Origin: Undaria pinnatifida
Taxonomy: Eukaryota; Sar; Phaeophyceae; Laminariales; Alariaceae
Direction of reading: 5' to 3'
DNA length: 64,000 bases
Assembly: GCA_012845835.1 (NCBI GenBank)
Contig: JABAKD010000013.1
Coordinates: forward strand, 7,975,128 to 8,039,127
Below, in pieces: positions 54,601-64,000 of the stretch. The notes below the pieces were generated by a model. That model had not been told where the DNA came from, did not search any database, and worked only from the letters and a program-made list of their open reading frames with translations. Each line of letters opens with the position of its first letter. The stretch's first letter is position 1. The translations under genes were made by a program, and so were the position numbers.

Positions 54601-57600
54601 ATTATTCTTCGTCAAAATAGTTTCGTTCGAGCGCCGCCACCCCCCTGGCCCTGCCGTATCCGTTCCGCACCTCGACATGAGCGCGGATAGATGCTGAGCG
54701 AGACAAGCGAGAAGGGCGTTGTTTTTTGTATTTTGGGCAGTATACGCCCGAGCTATTCTTGGATCTTGGCATGTATAGAGCTTGAACGAATAAGTAAGGG
54801 ACAACATTTCCAAATTGGCATTATTTTTTTTCCCGACGATGCTTTTTTCATGGCCGTCTGGAAGCGCTTGCCCTATCGTAGCTATTACTTACTGCTGGGT
54901 GTCGTTTCCTTTCGGCTCAATGGGTATAGTGCTATATAACCAACGAAGGATGTGTCGTGCGTACGATTCTCACCCAGATCATATTTGGTATTCAGGAACG
55001 TGCGCGCTGGAGACGTAATGGATGATTATGATAGTTGTTAGTGTTCTCCTGAGTACTACTAACTGTAGTACGTGGAGAGGGGATAGCTCCGGAGGTCGCT
55101 CTTACGAAGTCGGTGATAATTAATTGACGAACTCCAAAACATGCTTTGTTGTTTTTTGCATAACGCACCCACTGTGAGTTTTACTGAGTCACTTGACAGT
55201 GGGTAGTGCCCGTATGTGTCGTGAGTTCGAGTCTCACCGACTTCATACTTGTCTTTTGCAAGCGTGCGCGCTGACGACATTATGAACGATTATTTTGTTT
55301 GGTAGTTCAACATATATATGTAGTAGTACCACCCACTGAGCTACTGAGGCAAGTGATTGAGTACCTCAGTGGGCAGTGCTGTAGGATTACTCGGTCAAAT
55401 CACTTTGTTCGAAGGCCGCCGTCCAAGCGAGAAGCGCGCAAAATTTTGTATTTTGAACGGTACTCTCCAGTTATTCTTCGGAACTTGGTGTATGGAGAGA
55501 TCGATAAAATAAAACTTGGCAAGACATATTTCCAAATTGGCGTCATATTTTGACCTAAAACAAAAAATAATATTACCGTAAAAAAATCCCCATGGTGCTG
55601 CGGTAGGGATCATAGTATTATAGTGCATTTGTTTATTAAATTTCGGTAGGTACACGTACATACATACATGGATATAGACGTGGCAAGCGCACGCATGACC
55701 AAACGAGGAGGAGGTAGTGGTGATAACGATTACTGCGCCAGAAAAAGCCACACAGCAGCATTGCGAGTGGCTGCGTCCCCGGCGCCTCGAGGGTTGTAGT
55801 ATACAAGTTTCTCCTGTTGTTAAGCTGCGCCACGCGAAGGCGGTAGTAAGTAGACAGTATCCACGGAAGAAACAAGTGGTGGCATGCATTCGTCCCGGTA
55901 TCGCATTGTTTGGCGTTTTTTTTCCCTGAGAAGGCTCCTTGGAGAAATGTAAGCGGCGTGTGGATGGCGTGTTTTGTTGTTGCTGTGGTCCCTGACTCCG
56001 TTGCTGTGGTCGTTTGCCGGTCAAGTGCAAGCGGTCGTGTTGGTACGTAACTGACAAATAAGTTTGTGTTGCTTCGTACTTGACGTGCTCCTTGCTGCTG
56101 ATTGCTGATTGATCATCTCCTCTAATGAGTTTTTTTTTTTTGGCACACTTCTACTTTCCAGCTTCTGGACATACAAGCCGTGGTCACAGGTGTCGTCCTT
56201 CTCTTCCCCCCCCCGGATACTGCCTTCATTTTTTGGGCGCATAGGGTTCAGCACCCACTGATCGTCGATTTTTCATCGAGTGTTGCTAACTCACGCTCAC
56301 TCGCTTTCCGCAAGTCAATTAGTGCACAAGAAAAAGTCCCACCAACATTTATACGAGTACGCACTCGGGGGGACTCGAACTCACACAAAGTTGACCTATA
56401 CCAGGCTCGAGGATAACCTGATACGCCAACGGGGCAGTGAGTGATATAGAGCCGGTCGCCCCGGTGGTCTAGTGGGGTTACACTCGAATACTAATACTGT
56501 TAATACAAGTGTTCGTCCTTAAGTTAAATAACCACCGTTGTGAGCTTTGTTGGCTTCATTTATTTGCAGGAATAAATGGGAAAAAAAGGATCAACTAACT
56601 GCTGAAATCGCCTAGCAGCGTGGGTAGGTACAATTCGACGCGAATCGTCGAGGGAAGAAAATGCTGAATTCTTCTCGCGATAAAAATTAGGGCAAGTACC
56701 GTAGTGGGAAGGGGAGAGGGGAGCCCGCTATATGACCCCGGATCTGGAGGGCGAGAGTAATGCGAGCATCACAATACATGGGATGGGAAAAAGAAAAGAA
56801 GTGAAGTGTATTACTGCTGCTGTAGTAGTAATAATACGATACCCAAGCAAGTTGCACCGATCGACTCGATCTGGACTGACTGCTGTATTATGCAATTGGT
56901 CCATGTAAACATCTCTAATCACAGGCCAGTATGATATATAGTCATTGAAATTGCTGAACTTCTTAATGAGTGGTGGTTCCCTCTATCCACGACCCCCGGC
57001 CGAGCCAATCAATCGAAGGTTGGTTACACTGTGCGGGGTGGTATCGAGGCAGGGGGTCAAATGAAATGTCTGCGTACCGCGAGGTTGGGGTATACGAATA
57101 AAAATTCAGCAGTAGCGCGAGTTGCCCCACTTTTTTCTAGTTGTAAATTCCTTGAAGGATTTCTGAACTGGGGTTGGACCCTGTTCTGCGGTGCTGGCGT
57201 TGTATACGAGCCTCAGCTAGCTGAGGCTTCCACACCGTGGTGTCGACCCGGAAGAAGTCGGTTTTCGTCCCCTGTTTGTTGGAGTTGATGGGATATGGAA
57301 GGATTTCTGGAACGGCGGTGGAGCCCTGTCCTCATCGGGTGCGTCGGAACGCCGCCCGCCCGTTTGCTGGTCTATCTCCTCCCCAGGTGTCTCCGGCTCT
57401 ACGAGCTGCACAGCCAATCAATGATAAGCCAATGTGAATAGATGATTGTCGCACCATCATGCGGGGCTGTGTCGACCCGCGGGAGAAATCGGTTATCGTC
57501 CCCGGTTTGTCAGGACTTCTGGAACGGGCACAGGACTATATTTCCTCCCATGGTGGCGCTGCCTTTATGTCCGAGCCCCAGCCAATCAGCGGTAAGCGAA

Positions 57601-60600
57601 TATGGTTGGGGTTCCACGTAGTGCAGAATGGTGTCGACACGGTAGGTCATCGTTATTGTTCCCGCGTTTTTGGAGCTGTAGAGATCCGGGGGATTCATGA
57701 ATCGGGGATGGGACCCTATCTTCCCCGTGTGCGACGGAAATGGCCCCCATTGATGGGCCTCTATCCGGCTAGGACCGTGCTGTGGAGCTCGAACCAACCA
57801 GCGATTAGCCAACGGGATTGGGGTTTTCTCACCGTACAGGGTGGTGTCGACCCGAGACAGCTCGGTTTGCTTCCCCGGTTGATGGAAGTTTTAGAGATGT
57901 GGAACGACCTCTGGACCGGGGATGGGACCCTATATCCTCCCGAGGTGGAGCTGGCTCAACATACGAACCATGGCCAATCAGAAAATCGGCCAGTGGGGCT
58001 GGGGTTTCCACACCGTGCGGAGAGGTATCAACCCGGATGATATCCCGTGTTCGTCCCCCGGTTGTCGGAGTTGTAGATGTGTGGATGGATTCCGATCCCG
58101 GCATGTGACCCTATCGTGCCCGGGTGACGCCTACTTTGTGTATGAATCCTGGCCAATGAGCGATCAGACGATAATGGCATGTTTTTATTTTCGTCTATAA
58201 AAACTCGAGTCTAAAATTCTTAACTGTCAAAACTGTAAGCGCTGTAGTCGCGTACTGTATGTACAAGAAGTGAGCGATCAGCACAGCTAGCAACAAGCAG
58301 CAGCATTGCAATAGCATTCGAGGAGTTGAATGACGAAGGCAGCCATACCACCGTGTTTCGCGCCTGGAACAACGTCAGCACGTCTCTCCACGATCAGACA
58401 GCACACAGACAGTCGATCTGGGAGGCTCGGATCTAGAACATACTATTATATCATGCATTGTATATTTCAGAAGCTGGCTCAGTGCGCGCCTCTCAGTGGC
58501 TACGAAAAGAGCACGCAGCGGACATGTTCAGTCACCTTACCGGCCCCGGATGCTTGATTGATGAGTAAAAATATTATAAGAAACGCACTCAACACGTTTC
58601 GTCGCCATACTAAAGGGTCAGTCGGCGTGTGCTCGGATTTATCCGATCGAAATCTGATCAATGAGGCTCGGAATCGGATTCACTTACAAAAACGGTAGCT
58701 ATTAATGGTAGTACATTGTTATGATTGTTAGTCTACATTGAACTCTTGGCATTACCTTACATACTGTACGCGCAGACTATGATTGTGTGTGGTGACTTTT
58801 TTTACCCTACCAAGTATTGAATCGAACAATTCGAAGTGCTGCCCTGCCCTACCCGAAGCATGGGTGCCGGCGAATGCCGGCACCCATGCGGAGTCCTTGT
58901 ATCCCATAAAATAATCCCTATTCTCTTATTCTAATACTGCAAAATGTAGTCATGTCGTGCTACTGTGCCGTTCTTGCTTCATGCGTATTCGAATCAACAG
59001 ATGCCACACCAAGCAGTACAACGTCTTCATGTCAGCATGCCTTAATATCGTACGTACATAGAAGACTCATAGATTGTATACACCAGAAGCGCATGATTTT
59101 TCAGATACTGTAGCTCTCGGTAGAGACTTGGTTTGGTGGACATTTGTCACTATCACCACCTGTGTGCGTTGGTGGGAAGCAGGAACGTGCCAACCTCGAG
59201 CATAGGCTATACCAGGTATCAAGTCTACCGTAGCTCTAGCCGCCGAGCCCAATTTCCTAATCCAACTTTCTCAAGTCGGCGTCCACCACGGAGTAGTATA
59301 ATAGGTGAATGTCGTCCCTACTAACGTCAACGTCGTTGGCCTAAGTCTCCCCGAGTGCATACTCGCGCTCGCAGGGACTTTTTCTCACGTAAAAAAAGAC
59401 TAGCGCAAAGCGCGAGAGCGTGAGCTAGCAAAATTCGACCAAAAACGAGGAGCATAAATAGCTGATAAAACAGCGGGAATGCTGGAGCCTATGCGCGATA
59501 CAAACGAAGGCACGTACCGGGGGGTGGGGAGGGAAGACACCTGCGACCACCGCTTGTCCAAAAGGTGGCTGAGGGTAAAACCTCTCACGAGTTGAGCTGG
59601 AAAGAAAAAGCGATCACTAAAAAGAAAAAGGCGTTCCCTCAAAAATAAGCCTGACGTTCTTTCCTACGCGGTTTCTTATTCGTAGACTTATTATGTGTGG
59701 CTCCACCACGCAGGTAGTCCGCGTGTTCGTTTTTTTCTGGTCGAGACCGTAGTTATTATTAATCAGGGGTTTTCACGGGTCACATGACCCGACCCGATCC
59801 TCGTCGGGTCACGAGGTTTTCGAAACCTCGCGGGTTGAGAGGGTTAAGTCGGGAGGTGTTCAACATCTCACAGGTCGGGTCGGGTCGGGTCGGGCCGGGT
59901 CGGGTCGAATTGGTCGGGTCGGGTCAGGAGGTCTTCAAATCTCACGGGTCGGGTCGGATCTACCCGACCCGACCCGATCCACGATAAGCAACCTGACCTG
60001 CGAAAAACCCTGCCATATTAATAGTATATTAAATGTAATGCAGCCGCCTACAATATGCGTCGACTTACTTTTCCCCAGTGAACCTGGTACTCCATAATTT
60101 GGTATGTAAGTTGAATACGGTCCCACATAGACTTAGCTATACATTCGCCAGGGCTGCTGTTAGGTGTGGCTTGATAGTTGATAGGTTCCTTGCGCGGTAG
60201 TCAATTTTTGTTCTTCAGTTTTCAAGAGCTGTCCATTCCTCCCTCCTTTTCAGCTTTCAACACCCCCGGGATCCCAAGCGAACCACATCAAGAAGGGGGA
60301 AGCTTGTGTACGTAAGAATGCGTGCGATGTCGTATTCACAGTGAAAATTAGACCGGTAGCCACATCATCAGCACGTCCGGTGTCCGCCCTAGCTCTTCAT
60401 CCTAAAAGGTACCAGGGACCGGTATTGCTGTCACAGACTGTGAAACAGAGAAGCCAAAATGATCACAAATCAATCGAGGAAAACCAGAGAAATGTCAGCG
60501 TACCGTGTACGAACAACACACAAAAGAAAACGAGCCAAAGAGGAAGAACCGGAGCTAAAAAAACAGAAACCATACCAGATACAATATATGCTCCTTTTTT

Positions 60601-62141
60601 TCTAGGTCGAGGTTATCGTTACTACTGCTGTATTAGCATCACTTGTTACCTCTTTTGCCTTGTTCGGGGAGGCCGGCGGTGATTGGGCGCCTTTCAGAGA
60701 TATCTCGCTTTGTGCCGACACTGCTGCCGCTTCGGCGGCGGCTGTTGCTGCTGCAGCAGCAGCCGCTGCGGTCTCCCTCGCCTTGTTCCGCTCATCGAGC
60801 AATCTGCACAAGGTCGACGTATACAGCGAGCACGTAGAGATATACGGCACCATACACAGACGGCATGAGAGGTGCGACGTCAGGCATTGTTGTTGTTGCT
60901 GCTGCTTCTGCGGCGGCTGCTGCAGCTGTTGCGGCCTTCAATCGAGTAATCTGCACAAGGTCAAGATATACAAGTCGAAAGAATGGTGCGCGTCGAGGCT
61001 CTTGTTTCTGCGACAAGATATGCTAATGTGGCACCAAACGTGCGTAGCGAATGCACACAAACTATTTCGGAGATCCACTGCAATGTTAAAAAAGGACGAA
61101 ACAAAACACAAAAAAGGGGGAGGGTCTCGGGTTTTTTCGTAAGCTCGGCATTCGCGAATACCTGGTATATCATTCCCTGGTCTACCCGCGGCACAGAAAC
61201 TCCGAACCAACGGAAACCTCAAACGAGCTCAAACGAACACAGCAGTCGTCATGTAGGAGAGCGTGACTGAAACGTGGCGATTTTTCCCTCGGTCGCGTTT
61301 CGTTTTCCTAAGGTTTACAGCAAATTCCGTCCTACTAACAAACGGATCCCCGTAATAGATACATATGGATCTCAAAGCGTGAAGGGCACATTTGCGAGAG
61401 CAAGCAGGGTGCGATGTGCTACACGCAAGAATATGAAGGATAGCATTTGCAATGTGCATTCTGCATCCACCTGCTATAGAGTTTATGCGCTCCTGTTCGA
61501 AGGCGTCCTTAGCTCGGTAAATACTACCCATTTATCTTAACATGACTCGGGTGCATTGCTTGTGAATTATGGGTAGTGTGGTGCGTGCATGGTGCATAAT
61601 GCGCGAGCATAATGGGTGCATTTTGCGCAATATGCGCGAGCGCAACGGGTGCATTTTGTGCATTATGCGCGAGCATAATGGGTGCATTTTGCGCATTATG
61701 CGCGAGCACAACGGGTGCATTTTTGTGCATTATGCGCGAGTATAATGGGCGCATTTTGTGCGTTGCGAGAGCACATTGGGTGCATTTTGTGCATTATGTG
61801 CGAGCATAACCGGCGCATTGTGCATTATGTCTGAGTAGGATGGGTGCAATGTGGAATAAGCTGGTGGTGGCGGTTGGTGATGGTGATGATGATGGCGGTG
61901 GTGGTCGTTGTGGTGGTGGTGATGGCTGTGGCGAAGATGGTAGTGAATGCGAATCAATGCATTGAGGAGTGTGCACTATGACATGCACCCACCTGCTAGC
62001 ATTTATGCAGGCCTGCTCGTATGCGTCCTTGGCACGGTAGTACTCCCCCTGAACCGCCTCCAGGTCGTTCACCAGCTCCTGAGCTTCCGCCCACGATCGC
62101 GCGACATGACCTCTGTGTTTCCTAGAAAACTCTGTCAAATT
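50807..62141 (-). CDS. F-BAR domain protein, five exons, 5' end beyond the window
   Basis: F-BAR proteins bind and bend membranes as helical dimers. Exons 5' to 3': 62141-61993, 60803-60650, 54254-54138, 52312-52190, 51685-50807. They give 1422 bases (473 residues plus TGA), all in phase. Exon 1 here reads NLTEFSRKHRGHVARSWAEA and, later, YYRAKDAYEQACINAS, the Y.KA...YE.AC helix of F-BARs. Exon 2 has LLDERNKARETAAA and an Ala run. Exon 4 reads VPEQLRTVDVAESEYIASIL and ends FQPEMEAKLKQFQ. Exon 5 opens LLEESRIMHIREVLLRLDQ; the L..FQ-LEE-RI...R..L motif is diagnostic. Donors: CAG/GTGGGT, GAG/GTAACA, AAG/GTGAGA, CAG/GTGCTC. The FCH start of the domain is missing. Exon 3 (SVSKILERVGEGMAMAVSIA) does not match a fixed F-BAR position and is the least certain. 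Confidence 0.75.
51735..51955 (-). pseudogene. Decayed copies of F-BAR exon 5 start and exon 4 end
   Basis: 51735-51780 repeats the start of exon 5 (AGAATCTCGCATCATGCACGT ...). 51880-51950 repeats the end of exon 4 (TTCCAACCAGAGACAAAGACC ... CAGTTCCAG/GTGCTCGGG) with its donor. Both lie in the intron between the two intact exons and in the same orientation. Confidence 0.7.
53025..53215 (-). repeat. Dispersed repeat family R7, inverted copy
   Basis: Reverse complement of the 3985-4190 unit: CCTGCGGAGGATGGGGAAAA, CCAGCGCTAGCTGGCG, CCGGCGGTCACCGTTAC. Intronic. Confidence 0.5.
53888..54125. mobile_element. hAT-like MITE with GGGTC array, copy 4, beside a splice donor
   Basis: Ends CAGGGCTTTTCACG and CGCGAAAAGCCTTG; target duplications CTTTTTTC (53880-53887) and ATTTTTTC (54126-54133). 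It holds an uninterrupted run of about 14 ACCCG units. The element ends 10 bp inside the intron, counted from the GT (54136-54137) of the donor of F-BAR exon 54254-54138. Confidence 0.85.
54600..55565. repeat. Two diverged direct copies of a 200-bp segment, with a SINE-head-like piece between
   Basis: 54665-54840 and 55395-55560 share AAGCGAGAAG, a TTTTGTATTTTG block, TTATTCTT(C)GGA(A/T)CTTGG and (A)CATTTCCAAATTGGC. 55175-55285 carries a tRNA-like GTGAGTTCGAGTCTCACCGAC B-box as in the SINE heads. No gene recognised. Confidence 0.45.
56150..56450 (-). mobile_element. tRNA-derived SINE, type 2, head-to-head with the next
   Basis: On the minus strand: GCCCCGTTGGCGTATCAGG head, GTGTGAGTTCGAGTCCCCC B-box, GGGACTTTTTCTTGTGC, CCCTATGCGCCCAAAAAATG and ACACCTGTGACCACGGCTTG. 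Close match to 11040-11335. Confidence 0.75.
56450..56800 (+). mobile_element. tRNA-derived SINE, type 1
   Basis: Head CCGGTCGCCCCGGTGGTCTAG then a decayed B-box region; body with CAGCGTGGGTAGGTACAATTC and CTTCTCGCGATAAAAATTAGG as in the 201-550 copy. A-rich 3' end near 56790. Its head directly abuts the head of the preceding, opposite-strand SINE. Confidence 0.7.
57000..58165. repeat. Diverged satellite, about six units of roughly 200 bp
   Basis: Units are marked by GGTGTCGACCCG (near 57043, 57242, 57471, 57633, 57846, 58027). These are followed by TTTGT(C/T)GGAGTT, GGGACCCTAT(C/A)(T)TCC and a CAGCCAATCAG(C/A)G word, with spacing of 162-229 bp. Open frames on both strands change from unit to unit. 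It lies in the intron between F-BAR exons 2 and 3. Every unit carries a CCAAT-type word. Confidence 0.75.
58858..58889. other. Perfect 14-bp hairpin
   Basis: GCATGGGTGCCGGC, a 4-base GAAT loop, then the exact complement GCCGGCACCCATGC. Eleven of fourteen pairs are G-C. No T-run follows on either strand. Function unknown. Confidence 0.9.
59275..59630 (+). mobile_element. tRNA-derived SINE, type 2
   Basis: Degenerate head (59280-59350, GGCCTAAGTCTCCCCGAG), then CAGGGACTTTTTCTCACG, AGCGCGAGAGCGTGAGC, CCTATGCGCGATACAAACG and ACACCTGCGACCACCGC. A-rich end near 59625. Confidence 0.75.
59764..60012. mobile_element. hAT-like MITE with GGGTC array, copy 5 (inverted)
   Basis: Ends CAGGGGTTTTCACGG and CGAAAAACCCTG. 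Flanks TTATTAAT (59756-59763) and ATATTAAT (60015-60022) are 7 of 8 identical, with two extra bases at the right end. Most of the array reads CGGGT on the plus strand, opposite to the other copies. Confidence 0.72.
60890..60960 (-). pseudogene. Decayed copy of F-BAR exon 2 start
   Basis: TTGTGCAG/ATTACTCGATTGAAGGCC, followed by an Ala-codon run, repeats the acceptor and start of the exon at 60803 (TTGTGCAG/ATTGCTCGATGAG) about 150 bp upstream. Confidence 0.65.
61440..61535 (-). pseudogene. Decayed copy of the 3' end of F-BAR exon 1
   Basis: The minus strand reads IYRAKDAFEQERIN and then GCAG/GTGGATGC, matching YYRAKDAYEQACIN and CAG/GTGGGTGC at 61993. A small insertion before the donor breaks the frame. 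Confidence 0.7.
61590..61850 (+). repeat. Minisatellite, unit of about 36-39 bp
   Basis: About seven copies of TATGCGCGAGCATAATGGG followed by TGCATTTTGTGCAT. The repeating AHNAQNAP frame on the minus strand is produced by the array. Confidence 0.85.
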
Positions 62142-62569
62142 CTGCAAAAGGAGGGACAAGTCGATCACATCCGGCGAGAGAGCGGGGGGGGGGGGAAGCT
62201 ATCATTGTCATGCATGCCCGTAGTCTCGGGGGGGGTCTTGGGGCGGGTACTCATTCCATACATCGTCGTAGTCATCATACCGTATGACTTTGGGGGAGGG
62301 AAATTGTATCCTGAAACAAACGTACACAGTACACAGGCTGTACCAGTCCATCAGTCGGGGGGGGGTACTCATTTGTTGCGTGTCTTAGTCATTTGACTAT
62401 TGACTACACGCCCCTTCATTGCTCCTACTCTTGGAAGAAAATGTTTCAACATTTCGGGCGCTCGTCGATTTTCGCGGCATATTACATTTTAAAAAAGCTG
62501 GAAATGCGTGCTGAAACGAACCCACAGAGGAAGCGGACTCTACTCCACCCGATCATGGCCGTGAGGAGA

Positions 62570-62745
62570 AATAAGAAGACGAGTCTAAGAGGACAAATCT
62601 ACAGTAAGGGCAAGCGTAAGAGGACAAGTCTAACAGGATAAGTCTAAGAGGACAAGTCTACCAGGACAAGCCCAAGAGGACCAGTCTAAGAGGACAAGTC
62701 TAAGAGGACCAGTTTAAGAGGACAAGTCCAAGAGGGGAAGAATAT
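62570..62745 (+). repeat. Minisatellite, 15-18-bp unit
   Basis: About ten copies of AAGAGGACAAGTCT(A) with variants. No conserved coding frame. Confidence 0.85.
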
Positions 62746-62749
62746 GTGC

Positions 62750-63425
62750 GGGAGAGGCGGGCCTCGAACAACACTCAACATCACTCAACAAACGCAGCAA
62801 CGCTCACATTGTTGCGGACTACTATGGGACGGGAAATTAAGGACCGTTCTGGAACAATACTAGTAACCATACGGCCCTTACATTTACGGACAGAGTTCCA
62901 TTTAGTATACAGTGCCTGGTACACAACCCCTTGACCAAAAGAGCCAGCTCAGGGACGTTGAATGCACGGAGCTCGGCCGGGATCCAGACATGCATCGTGA
63001 TATGCCCACGGCTCCCTTGCTTGCTCCGCAGCCGAACGTGCGAACAAAACAACTCGTCCGCCGGAAAACACCATGCCGACGAAAAAAGTGCAGCTTTTTC
63101 ACAGACATATATGCACTCGTATCGTAGATCCGCAAGCTGTGCCACGGCGAAGCGTTGCCATGACGTACTACGATGACGTTTGGGTACGAGCGACACACAA
63201 GGAAACAACCACATAGTCACTTATCGAAGCACGCCAACACGCCTGCGCCGAACACTTCCCGCCTTCCCGACTAGAAAAAACAAACAAAAAATATTACTGC
63301 CGTGCTGTTTCCTGTGTACTGCGCACACCGCTTGCTGTAATCGATTGTACGTCGGCGGCTGATATGATCGTATGCAAAAGAAAATTATTAAGCTGTACGC
63401 AGAAAAAATGCCTCATTTACGTACA
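62750..63425. other. Stretch without recognised features
   Basis: Would contain the missing upstream F-BAR exon if the intron were short, but I see no acceptor-exon-donor arrangement with FCH-like sequence on the minus strand. G tracts just to the left (62186, 62229, 62357) flank a CATGCCCGTAGTCTC word. Confidence 0.4.
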
Positions 63426-63427
63426 CG

Positions 63428-63745
63428 TTGTTTCACAGCCGGCGTCCTCGGTAGTTCAATAGTAAGCCGCGTAACTATTGAGGTCGAGGTCGTAGGTTCG
63501 AATCTTATAAGAGACCCTTTCTTCCAAATCGACAGGCCGAAAGCGCGAGATCGTGAGTTGCCGAAATTCGATGCAACTCGACGAGCGTAAAAGGCTGAAA
63601 GGTGGGAACGCGGAACCCTATGGGCGATAAAGTTGAAGGCAAGTATCCGGGGGGCAAAGGGAAGACACCTGTGACCACCGCTTGTCCAGAAGGTCGCTGA
63701 GGGCAAAACATCCTTTGAGTTGAGCTGAAGAGTAAAAGAGATGAA
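63428..63745 (+). mobile_element. tRNA-derived SINE, type 2, best-preserved head
   Basis: Head GTCCTCGGTAGTTCAATAG (A box) and GGTCGTAGGTTCGAATCT (B box) give the clearest tRNA likeness in the family, close to an Asp/Glu-type tRNA start. Body: CCGAAAGCGCGAGATCGTGAG-type block, CCCTATGGGCGATAAAG, ACACCTGTGACCACCGCTTG, AAGGTCGCTGAGGGCAAAA. A-rich tail. Confidence 0.78.
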
Positions 63746-64000
63746 AAAAAAGTTTAAAAAAAGCTAAAAAAAAGAAGAAAACGTTTACGTGTGGTACTCG
63801 TACATCAGTTGTATTTACAGAACCAACCCCATGCGTTTTTGCAGATGCGCAGCGTCTTCCCTGCTGGCAACAATCCTTGCTCTCGCTCTTTGCCCTCTGC
63901 TCTTGCTATTCGATCGTGTTCTTCGCTATGTAGTCTAATGTTCTTGCTCTTTGCTCTTGGTCTGCTGCTCTTGCCTCTTGCTACAGTGGTAGCGGTACCT

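Noticed and set aside
61590-61850. CRISPR-like array
   Set aside because: Units are contiguous with no unique spacers, and the DNA is clearly eukaryotic; it is a minisatellite.

Overview
This 64 kb window is nuclear DNA of an intron-rich eukaryote. Three split genes can be rebuilt by hand from exons that join at GT-AG (once GC-AG) sites with matching codon phase. No bacterial features (operons, ribosome binding sites) are seen. Long introns, Ala/Gln/Glu-rich linkers, many small non-autonomous transposons and a tyrosine-recombinase fragment of the HSFR...GGWK type suggest a stramenopile, most likely a brown alga. That assignment is inference, not proof.

Left third (1-22 kb, plus strand): three exons of a sigma-like glutathione S-transferase (7719-16996) with a 7.6 kb intron. 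The N-terminal thioredoxin-fold exon was not found. The large intron holds two copies of a 300-bp repeat, a TIR transposon, and on the opposite strand a small coding-looking segment (15425-15556) beside a duplicated Gln/Glu-rich stretch. The rest is dispersed repeats.

Middle (22-48.4 kb, minus strand): one gene of about 26 kb. I assemble 19 exons, 5364 coding bases, 1787 residues, every junction in phase. The order is N-terminal BAR-like helical region, a 620-residue acidic low-complexity exon, GRAM domain, repeat-rich linker, VASt domain, C-terminal hydrophobic segment. This matches the layout of membrane-contact-site sterol-transfer proteins (yeast Lam/Ysp/Sip3, animal GRAMD1/Aster).

Right (50.8-62.1 kb, minus strand): the 3' part of an F-BAR protein gene, running off the right side of the window with its first exon(s) missing. 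The two minus-strand genes lie head to tail, and both products are predicted membrane-shaping or membrane-contact proteins. A donor-like site near the end of the F-BAR gene leaves a read-through fusion possible.

Two features stand out. First, many exons of these genes have one to four decayed partial copies nearby in the adjoining introns, always in direct orientation and spanning an exon-intron boundary. Second, there are several non-autonomous transposon families: a five-copy hAT-like MITE filled with a GGGTC pentamer array and flanked by 8-bp target duplications, another hAT-like MITE with a paralogous empty site nearby, a MITE ending in GCTACGATAGAGG that sits 11-12 nt downstream of two splice donors, and a superfamily of tRNA-headed SINEs with about ten copies.
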